Assembly (NCBI GenBank): GCA_023452965.1 | Contig: JAEXUU010000247.1 | Span: 1 to 8,344 of the forward strand | Direction of reading: 5' to 3' | DNA length: 8,344 nucleotides | DNA from: Pseudomonadota bacterium | GTDB taxonomy: Bacteria > Pseudomonadota > Alphaproteobacteria > Rhizobiales > Beijerinckiaceae | In this document: positions 1-5,306 of the stretch, one piece after another | How the letters are laid out: the number at the start of each line of letters is the position of its first letter | Position numbering within the stretch: the first letter of the stretch is position 1 | Made by a program: the position numbers and the translations under genes | The notes under the pieces: model-generated | Told to the model about the DNA's origin: nothing | Databases searched by the model: none | What the model saw: only the letters and a program-made list of their open reading frames with translations

Positions 1-1
1 T

Positions 2-433
2 GCTCCCCGGGCGATGCATGCCGGCGGTCCCGGCATGGGGCGCGGACCGGCCATGAGGCCCGGCGGCGGCATGGGGCGCGGGCCAGCCATGAGCCGGGGC
101 GGCGGGATGAGAGGCGGCGGCATGGGCGGCGGCCGTGGCGGTGGCAGGGGCGGCGGTCGCCGCTCCGACATCCGCCTGAAGCACGACGTCGTGCTGCTCG
201 GGCATCTCGACAATGGTCTCGGCCTCTACAGCTTCGCCTATGGCGGCTCGGAGAAGCGCTATGTCGGCGTGATCGCCCAGGAGGCCCTGAGCGTTGCGCC
301 CTGGGCGGTAAGGCGCGGCGCCGATGGCTATCTGCGCGTCGACTACCGGGTGATCGGCGTACCGTTCCAGAGCTTTGACCAGTGGCGCGTCTCCGCCACG
401 CCTTCGCTCGTGCCGGTCGGCGGCGCGGATTGA
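2..433 (+). CDS. Gly/Arg/Met-rich protein with C-terminal S74-like (tail-fibre chaperone) domain, 5' partial
   Basis: The frame is open to the left edge, so the true start probably lies outside the window. The first ATG inside is at 14 and has no ribosome binding site. Numbering from that ATG, residues 1-50 are low-complexity Gly/Arg/Met with two near-identical 12-residue units (GGMGRGPAM type). Residues 51-115 resemble the peptidase S74 / intramolecular chaperone domain: SDIRLKHD, then NGLGLYSFAYGGSEKRYVGV, IAQEA, and GYLRVDYRVIG. S74 domains of phage tail spikes self-cleave using a Ser-Lys dyad at the SDxRxK motif, and S51 and K56 have that spacing here. The C-terminus continues with VPFQSFDQW. 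No phage genes are nearby. From memory, DUF2950 genes often sit beside DUF3300 genes whose proteins end in Gly-rich tails, so this may be the end of such a protein. That is inference, because the DUF3300 part is not visible. Confidence 0.72.
   Translation, partial: APRAMHAGGPGMGRGPAMRPGGGMGRGPAMSRGGGMRGGGMGGGRGGGRGGGRRSDIRLKHDVVLLGHLDNGLGLYSFAYGGSEKRYVGVIAQEALSVAPWAVRRGADGYLRVDYRVIGVPFQSFDQWRVSATPSLVPVGGAD
31..93 (+). repeat. 36-bp-period tandem repeat coding for Gly/Met/Arg-rich units
   Basis: Two 27-base copies (31-57 and 67-93) differ at two positions and are offset by exactly 36 bases, keeping the reading frame (12 residues). They encode the MGRGPAM units of the Gly-rich tail. Further GGC/GGCGGC reiteration continues to about 160. 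Such repeats usually arise by slippage and vary in length between strains. Confidence 0.75.
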
Positions 434-479
434 GAAGGGATCTCGTCGCCAGTTTCATTCAACTCCCGGGATCGGTTCC

Positions 480-1402
480 ATGACAAAGCCATGGCAAGCG
501 CTGCGTCGGCTCGCTCTCCTGCTCACGGCGGGCGCGGCCTTCATCCTCTCGCCGGCGACGGCCGCACGCGCCCAGCAGCCCTTCAAGACCCCGGCCGAGG
601 CCGCGGCGGCCCTGGTCGACGCGGTTCGCGCCCGCGACACGGCGCGCCTACGGACCATTCTCGGCGCTCCGGCGCGCGTGATCCTCAGCTCCGGCGATAC
701 GGTCGCCGACGCAGCTGATCGCGAGCGCTTCGTCGTCGCCTACGACAATCGCCATTCGGTGAGCGAAAAGGGCGATACCGCCACCTTGCTGGCGAGTTTC
801 CGTTCCCGATCCCGATCGTTCGCAGCGGCGGCCGTTGGAAGTTCGATTCCGAGGCCGGCAGCAGGGAGATCACCGCGCGCCGGATCGGCCGCAACGAGCT
901 TGCCGCCATGCAGGCGATCCTCGCCTTCTACGATGCGCAGCAGGACTATGCCGCGAAGGATCGGACCGGGAAGGGGGCGGGTCTCTATGCGAGCCGGATC
1001 GTCAGCCGGCCGGGCACGCGCGATGGACTATACTGGCCGAGCGCTGCCGGCGAGGAGCAGAGCCCGCTGGGAGAGCTCGCCGCCGAAGCGGCTGGCGAGG
1101 GCTACCGCGCTGGCGAGGAGCGCCGGCCCTATCACGGCTACTACTTCAAGATCCTGACGCGGCAGGGCTCCGCGGCGCCCGGCGGCCGGATCGACTATGT
1201 CGCCGGCGGGCGGATGATCGGCGGCTTCGCCATCTTGGCCTATCCGGCGGAGTATGGCAGGTCCGGGGTGATGAGCTTCATGCTCAATCATTCAGGCACG
1301 GTCTACCAGAAGGACCTCGGCCCCCGGACCGCCCGCACCGCGGCCCGGATGGGCAGCTTCAATCCCGACAGCGGCTGGGAGAAGGTCTCGCCCGGCCAAT
1401 AG
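480..1402 (+). pseudogene. DUF2950 family exported protein, disrupted by a frameshift
   Basis: The start ATG at 480 opens a clear signal peptide (MTKPWQALRRLALLLTAG...ATAARA, cleavage before QQPF). The early mature part matches the DUF2950 family as I remember it: FKTPAEAAAALVDAVRARD, then SSGDTVADAADRERFVVAYD. The frame is then lost at about 783-797. The family sequence resumes one frame away (FPFPIPIVRSGGRWKFDSEAG, RRIGRNELAAMQ, YDAQQDYAAKDR, RDGLYWP, YHGYYFKILTRQG, GGRMIGGFAILAYPAEYG, VYQKDLGP) and ends at TAG 1400-1402. The phase change needs loss of one base or 3n+1 bases. The usual spacing before the WPFPIP motif also looks shortened, so a small deletion of about 7-10 bases is more likely than a single-base error. 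The function of DUF2950 is unknown; members are periplasmic and near envelope genes. The gene lies 46 bases after the Gly-rich gene on the same strand. Confidence 0.85.
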
Positions 1403-1479
1403 CAGCAGTGGTGGCCTCCGGATGCTTCGAGCCCGCATTCATCTTCGTTCGGCTCGTGATGCCCATTCGGGAGGCAAGA

Positions 1480-1495
1480 CCCGGAAACTGCCGGG
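1480..1495 (+). promoter_or_regulatory. Small GC hairpin overlapping the SulP ribosome binding region
   Basis: CCCGG (1480-1484) and CCGGG (1491-1495) form a 5-bp stem with a 6-base loop, ending 9 bases before ATG 1505. The only G-rich ribosome-binding candidate (CGGGG, 1492-1496) lies in its 3' arm, so folding would hide it. Short GC stems are common at this base composition, so the role is inferred. Confidence 0.25.
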
Positions 1496-1504
1496 GCTGC
1501 GGCG

Positions 1505-3241
1505 ATGAGAGCCCGGGATCTGCTTCCCGCGAGCCTTGTGGGCTACCGGCTGGAAAGCTTGCGTTTCGATGTCACGGCTGGCCTCGCGGTCGCCGCCGTC
1601 GCCATTCCCAGTGCCATCGCCTATCCGGCGATCGCCGGGCTGCCGGCCGAGGTCGGCCTCTACTCCAGCATCCTGCCGCTGGTCGGCTACGCGCTGTTCG
1701 GGCCGTCGCGCAAGCTGATGGTCGGTCCGGATGCTGCGACCATGACCGTACTGGCCGCGGCGCTGGCGACCCTGCCTCTCGACAATCCGGCCGATCGCGT
1801 CGCCGCAGCGGCGGCGTTGGCCCTGATGGTCGGCGTGCTCTGCGTCCTAGCGGGCAGGCTGAGTCTCGGCGTCGTCGCGTCCTTCCTGTCGCGCCCGATC
1901 CTGATCGGCTTCATCAGCGGCATCTCGATCTCGATCCTGATCGGCCAGATTGGACGGCTGACCGGTGTCCGCATCGAAGGTGACGGGCTGATTCAGCCGC
2001 TGCTCGAGATCATCCGCAAGGCCGGCCAGATCCATTGGCCCTCGCTCGGCTTCGGTGCTGCGATGTTCGGCCTGCTCGTGTTGCTGGCGCGGCTGCGCTT
2101 TCCGATTCCCGGGCCGCTCGTCGTCGTCGTGCTGGCGGGCATCGCTTCCGCGCTGTTCGATCTCGAGGGCCGCGGCATGAAGGTGATCGGCAGTCTGCCG
2201 AGCTCGATGCCGACCTTGTCCCTCCCCGATGTCTCCCGCTTGCCGGTGAAGGAACTGCTGCTCGGCGCCGGCGCCGTCTGGCTGGTCAGCGTCAGCTCCG
2301 GCCTGGTCGCGGCGCGCAGCTTCGGCGCTCGGGACAAGTTCGACGTCGACGCCGACCGCGAGCTGACCGGACTTGGATACGGCAACATTTTCTCGGGCCT
2401 GTTCAGCGGCTTTCCGGTGACGGTCTCGGACTCGCGCACGGCGATCAACATCTCCGCCGGTGCTCGCTCTCAGATCTCGGGGCTCGTCGCTGCCTTCGCG
2501 CTGACGGCGCTGCTGCTCTATCTCAACAACGCGCTGCGCCTCCTGCCCAATCCGGCGCTGGGCGCGATCCTCGCCTTCGCTGCGCTGAACCTGATCGATC
2601 TCGGCGGTCTTCGCGAGATCTGGCGCGTCAGCCGCACCGAGTTCGTCTTCGCCCTGATCAGCATGTGGGGCGCGATCAGCCTCGGCGTCCTCAGCGGAGT
2701 CGTCATCGCCATTGCCGGCACCTTGCTGCATGTCCTTCTCAAGGAAATGCGTCCGCGCGTCGCCCTGCTCGGACGGATCGCCGGACGGCCGGGCTTCTAC
2801 AAGCTCCACCGCAGCGAGCGGGCGGCCCCGGTGCCGGGCATGGTGATCTTCCTCGTGCAGGGCAGCATCCTGTTCTTCAATACGGACTTTCTGCGCGACC
2901 GTTTCGAGAGCGTGGCGCAGGCGGTCCCGCCGGGTACCGACTGGCTCCTGGTCGACGCCAGCGCCGTCGCCCAGATCGACACGACCGCTGTCGCGATGCT
3001 GCAGAAGCTGCGGGCTGATCTGTCGCAACTCGGCCTGACGCTGGTTCTGGCCGAACTCCACCGCGAGCCTTGGGAGATTCTGCAGCGAGCCGGCTTCTTC
3101 GAGGGGCCGGAAGCGACGATGGTCTTCGACGATGTCGAGGATGCTGTCAGTGCGCTTGCCGGCCGCGAACCCGGCACTGCGGCGCAGCCGATGCCGGTCG
3201 GCGAAGGACCGGTCGGCGAGGGGCGGCCCGGCTCCGTCTAG
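1505..3241 (+). CDS. SulP-family inorganic anion transporter with C-terminal STAS domain
   Basis: A 578-residue inner-membrane anion permease of the SLC26/SulP family, of normal length. The start is fixed: an in-frame stop at 1457-1459 and no other start codon before ATG 1505. The N-terminal transport core shows the family pattern AIAYPAIAGLPAEVGLYSS followed by FGPSRKLMVGPDAATMTVLAA, then many hydrophobic helices to about residue 420. The SulP signature is FPVTVSDSRTAIN at residues 303-315. The cytoplasmic STAS domain (about 430-555) contains LVDASAVAQIDTTAVAMLQKL, with D492-T493-T494 at the loop that is phosphorylated or nucleotide-linked in anti-sigma antagonists. The substrate cannot be told from sequence: family members carry sulfate, bicarbonate or dicarboxylates, and no cysteine-biosynthesis or carbonic-anhydrase gene is adjacent. 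The ribosome binding site is weak (CGGGG inside a small hairpin). The C-terminal tail repeats PVGEG twice. Confidence 0.95.
   Translation: MRARDLLPASLVGYRLESLRFDVTAGLAVAAVAIPSAIAYPAIAGLPAEVGLYSSILPLVGYALFGPSRKLMVGPDAATMTVLAAALATLPLDNPADRVAAAAALALMVGVLCVLAGRLSLGVVASFLSRPILIGFISGISISILIGQIGRLTGVRIEGDGLIQPLLEIIRKAGQIHWPSLGFGAAMFGLLVLLARLRFPIPGPLVVVVLAGIASALFDLEGRGMKVIGSLPSSMPTLSLPDVSRLPVKELLLGAGAVWLVSVSSGLVAARSFGARDKFDVDADRELTGLGYGNIFSGLFSGFPVTVSDSRTAINISAGARSQISGLVAAFALTALLLYLNNALRLLPNPALGAILAFAALNLIDLGGLREIWRVSRTEFVFALISMWGAISLGVLSGVVIAIAGTLLHVLLKEMRPRVALLGRIAGRPGFYKLHRSERAAPVPGMVIFLVQGSILFFNTDFLRDRFESVAQAVPPGTDWLLVDASAVAQIDTTAVAMLQKLRADLSQLGLTLVLAELHREPWEILQRAGFFEGPEATMVFDDVEDAVSALAGREPGTAAQPMPVGEGPVGEGRPGSV
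3194..3223 (+). repeat. 15-bp tandem duplication at the 3' end of the SulP gene
   Basis: Two adjacent 15-base units encode PVGEG-PVGEG in the C-terminal tail of the SulP protein. The units differ only at third codon positions in the last two codons (GAA GGA versus GAG GGG). They lie outside the STAS domain, so length change there should be tolerated. Confidence 0.6.
3238..3241. other. CTAG palindrome serving as both convergent stop codons
   Basis: TAG at 3239-3241 stops the plus-strand SulP gene, and the same four bases read on the other strand give TAG (3240-3238) for the membrane protein gene. The two coding regions overlap by these four bases and leave no room for a terminator between them. 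Confidence 0.9.
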
Positions 3242-3900
3242 GCTGGCTCGGTGCGCCGGTACTCCCGGACCAGGATGTCGCCGCTGATGATCAGCACCCA
3301 GAGCGGAAAGACCAGGAAAGCCCCGTCGACGATATGGCTGCCGAGCAGCAGGAAGGCGGCTGCGGCGTAGCCGCAGAACGCCGTCCAGCGCGCCGCGATC
3401 CCCGTGCGCAGCACGATGGTCGAGGCCGTCAGCAGGAAGACGCCCGCGACCTTCAATGCGTAGACGCTGACGAGGAAATAGGAGAAGGAGCGCGCCAAGG
3501 TAAAGGTCACCGAGCCCGCGAGTTCGCGAGGCAGTGCCGCATGGGTGGTCAGGATCGCCCCGATGGCGGCAGCGGCGGTGAACAGCATGGCGACGAAGAG
3601 CAGGCCGCTGCCGAGGAAGACCGTTGCGAACAGCGGATGCTCCTGCGCACCGAGCCTGTCGCGCAGCACGCCCATGAACCAGAGAAAGGCGATGCCGGCG
3701 AAGGGGATGAGGTGGAGCGCGAGCTCGACCTTCCAGGCCTGGGCCCCGAGCCAGTCGCCGGGGTCGCGCGGATGCAGGCGCAGCGTCTGGAGAACCAGCA
3801 AGATCGCCGACAGGAGCAGGGCCGAGAACAGGATGCCGGCGACCGCCGCGGCCCGCGGCGCCTTCAGCCCGGCAGGTGCGTGATGGGCGGACGACGCCAT
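3238..3900 (-). CDS. Six-helix integral membrane protein, unknown function
   Basis: A 220-residue protein I cannot assign to a named family. I chose the ATG at 3898-3900 because a GGGG-containing ribosome-binding-like stretch precedes it; the longer frame to 3990 would add 30 non-hydrophobic residues and overlap the upstream regulator gene. Hydrophobic segments lie at about 18-40, 58-78, 90-114, 139-162, 172-188 and 193-208, with short charged ends. Between helices 1 and 2 is a short polar loop (HPRDPGDWLGAQAWKVE), and after helix 2 a charged loop (GVLRDRLGAQEHPLF) that seems the most conserved-looking part. H63 and H190 lie in or near helices. The gene follows the response regulator gene by 61 bases on the same strand, so the two may be co-transcribed. 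It ends tail-to-tail with the SulP gene. Confidence 0.85.
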   Translation of the reverse strand: MASSAHHAPAGLKAPRAAAVAGILFSALLLSAILLVLQTLRLHPRDPGDWLGAQAWKVELALHLIPFAGIAFLWFMGVLRDRLGAQEHPLFATVFLGSGLLFVAMLFTAAAAIGAILTTHAALPRELAGSVTFTLARSFSYFLVSVYALKVAGVFLLTASTIVLRTGIAARWTAFCGYAAAAFLLLGSHIVDGAFLVFPLWVLIISGDILVREYRRTEPA

Positions 3901-3961
3901 GCTCGACCCCGTTGACTGCAAAATCGGCGGCCGCGCCAGACCCAGCCGCAGGGCTCTGAGG

Positions 3962-4585
3962 CTAGGGATCGGCGAAGCGCAGCAGCCCAAGCCGCTCGGC
4001 GCAGGTTACAAGCTCCACCACGGAGCGGATCTGCAGCTTCTCCATCACCTTGTGGCGATGCGCCTTCACCGTCCGTTCGGTGGTCCCGAGCGCGAAGGCG
4101 ACCTGCTTGTTCATCTTGCCGCGGATGACGAGATCGAAGACCTCGCGCTCGCGTCGTGTCAGCAGGAGCAGCCGCTGCCTTGCCGCGCGTACCCGGCCCT
4201 CCCGCTCGCTGGCGAGGCGATGACGGGCGATGGCGCGATCGATCGCGACGATCAGCTCCTCGGAGGCCACCGGCTTGGTGAAGAAGTCCTCGGCTCCGGC
4301 CTTGATCGCCTTGACGCCGGTGCGCACGTCGTTCTGGCCGGAAAGGCAGATCACCGGGAGGTTCGAGCCGGCCCTGTTCAGCCGATCGAACAGGTCGGGC
4401 ACGTCCGTGTCCGGCTTCTCCACATCGACGACGATGCAGCTGGCGCTGTCGTCGTCCGGTATCTGGCTCAGAATCTCGTCGGTGCTGCCATAGGCCTTGG
4501 TCCGGTAGCCGCAGGCGCGGAGCAGTCCGTCGATCCCGGCCTGGGCGGATAAGTCTCCTTCAACGATATGCACGAGAGCTGACAT
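3962..4585 (-). CDS. FixJ/NarL-type response regulator (receiver + LuxR-type HTH), atypical acidic pocket
   Basis: A 207-residue cytoplasmic transcription regulator. The start at 4583-4585 is preceded by GGGGGA about five bases away; the upstream ATG at 4633 has no good site. The receiver domain is residues 1-118. D54 (in CIVVDV) matches the phosphorylated Asp, S82 (ICLSG) the Thr/Ser switch, and K104 (FFTKPV) the invariant Lys. The usual DD pair after the first strand (VDD in FixJ) is E9-G10 here, so one Mg2+-binding carboxylate is lost. The usual MPxMSG loop after the Asp is also divergent (EKPDTDVPDL). The linker is charged, and the DNA-binding domain runs from about 142 to 200 (LTRREREVFDLVIRGKMNKQ, then TTERTVKAHRHKVMEKLQ). 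No histidine kinase is next to it, so it is an orphan. Its target may include the following membrane protein gene; that is inference. Confidence 0.93.
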   Translation of the reverse strand: MSALVHIVEGDLSAQAGIDGLLRACGYRTKAYGSTDEILSQIPDDDSASCIVVDVEKPDTDVPDLFDRLNRAGSNLPVICLSGQNDVRTGVKAIKAGAEDFFTKPVASEELIVAIDRAIARHRLASEREGRVRAARQRLLLLTRREREVFDLVIRGKMNKQVAFALGTTERTVKAHRHKVMEKLQIRSVVELVTCAERLGLLRFADP

Positions 4586-4604
4586 GGCTTTCCCCCGATC
4601 TGCT

Positions 4605-4619
4605 GGCTGGCGGGCAGCC
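4605..4619 (-). promoter_or_regulatory. Short GC hairpin between the exported-protein and regulator genes
   Basis: GGCTG and CAGCC form a perfect 5-bp stem with a 5-base loop, 20 bases before the regulator start and 33 bases after the upstream stop. There is no T-run, so it is not a convincing intrinsic terminator. It could slow transcription or protect an mRNA end. Confidence 0.25.
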
Positions 4620-4651
4620 GCTCCGCCGGTCATCTCGGAATGCGCGCGGCC

Positions 4652-5098
4652 TCAGGGTGGCTTCAACGAGTCCCGGTCGCAGCGTTGATACTTGGTCGCC
4701 ATGCCGCCCTCCGGGCCGAGATAGCGATTGAGCGTCCCGCCCTCCGCCAACGCGAACACCGCGCGGGCGCTGTCGGATGAGACGGTGGTGGTGCAGCTCA
4801 GGTTCAGCACCTGCCGATCGCCCTGGGCCGTCATGCGGACGATCCGGCAGGTGGCGAGTGGCGTCGCCAGCCGCTGGCCGGCAATGATGAAGGCCGGTGC
4901 GAAGGCAGCTGCCGGCCGCCGGAACGCTATTGCCGCTCCCTTCGAGATGAAGACGCTGGAGCAGGTTCCTCCTGCCTCGAGCCAGGCACCCTGGAAGGCG
5001 CCCACCTGTGCCCGCACCTCCGAGGAAAGAGGCAGGGTGAGCGTGGCCGTGGCCACAGACGCGACAAGGAGCGTCAGGCGGCAGATTGATGCGGTCAT
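4652..5098 (-). CDS. Small exported protein with four cysteines, unknown function
   Basis: A 148-residue protein. The start at 5096-5098 has a strong GGAGG ribosome binding site (5103-5107) four bases away, which rejects the longer upstream frame. Residues 1-30 are a signal peptide (MTASICRLTLLVASVATATL...SSEVRA) with likely cleavage before Q31. The mature chain of about 118 residues has four cysteines at 46, 84, 102 and 140, consistent with two disulfides in the periplasm. It begins GAFQGAWLEAGGTC and ends KYQRCDRD. The alternating hydrophobic pattern (VFISKGAAIAF, FIIAGQRL, CRIVRMTAQGDRQVLNLSC) suggests a small beta barrel or sandwich. I do not recognise a named family. It lies 66 bases upstream of the response regulator gene on the same strand and 208 bases after the TPR gene. 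Confidence 0.85.
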   Translation of the reverse strand: MTASICRLTLLVASVATATLTLPLSSEVRAQVGAFQGAWLEAGGTCSSVFISKGAAIAFRRPAAAFAPAFIIAGQRLATPLATCRIVRMTAQGDRQVLNLSCTTTVSSDSARAVFALAEGGTLNRYLGPEGGMATKYQRCDRDSLKPP

Positions 5099-5102
5099 CC
5101 AG

Positions 5103-5107
5103 CCTCC
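5103..5107 (-). promoter_or_regulatory. Ribosome binding site that sets the exported-protein start
   Basis: GGAGG on the minus strand, with a four-base spacer to the ATG at 5098. It is the strongest Shine-Dalgarno match in the window, and the hydrophobic signal peptide begins directly after that ATG. Confidence 0.75.
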
Positions 5108-5192
5108 ATCGCTAGGGCAGGCTCGGTCGAGCAGGGAGCGCCGGAAGGCGACGCGCTCAGTCGATCGGGGATGGCAGGACGCGTGTCGGAGT

Positions 5193-5220
5193 ATTATCGC
5201 CGACGGTATCGCAACCTGAA
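5193..5220 (-). promoter_or_regulatory. Possible sigma70-type promoter of the exported-protein gene
   Basis: On the minus strand, GATAAT (5198-5193) matches five of six bases of a -10 box, with TTCAGG (5220-5215) as a poor -35 at a 16-base spacer. It lies about 95 bases before the start codon in the 208-base gap 5099-5306. That gap otherwise shows no gene. The -35 is weak, so this is only a candidate. Confidence 0.3.
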
Positions 5221-5306
5221 CGGGTTGTTGCGTCGCGCCGCCGCCATGCCGCTGCACCTCATTTCTGACCGTAGTGCAGGCCGCAAAAGCGGTTCCGGGA
5301 AGTAGG

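Noticed and set aside
2..433. Phage tail-fibre gene marking a prophage
   Set aside because: Only the small S74-like domain is shared; no other phage gene occurs in the window and the neighbour is an envelope-type gene.
1428..1456. Inverted repeat CGAGCC/GGCTCG after the DUF2950 stop as a terminator
   Set aside because: The loop is 17 bases and no T-run follows; expected by chance at this GC content.
835..1983. 382-codon plus-strand open frame
   Set aside because: It runs across both the DUF2950 gene and the start of the SulP gene in another frame, with an Arg-rich product and no motif.
2035..3018. 327-codon plus-strand open frame inside the SulP gene
   Set aside because: Out of frame with the transporter, Arg/Ala-rich, no recognisable protein.
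1847..3061. 404-codon minus-strand open frame
   Set aside because: It is antisense to the SulP gene. Its highly charged Arg/Glu/Asp/Gln composition is typical of a GC shadow.
5279..5294. Hairpin CCGC-AAAA-GCGG just after the TPR stop codon as a terminator
   Set aside because: Only a 4-bp perfect stem plus wobble pairs, and no T-run on the minus strand; too weak to call.
5276..5306. GGAAC on the minus strand as a -35 of the EcfG general stress sigma factor
   Set aside because: No CGTT-like -10 at 16-17 bases downstream.
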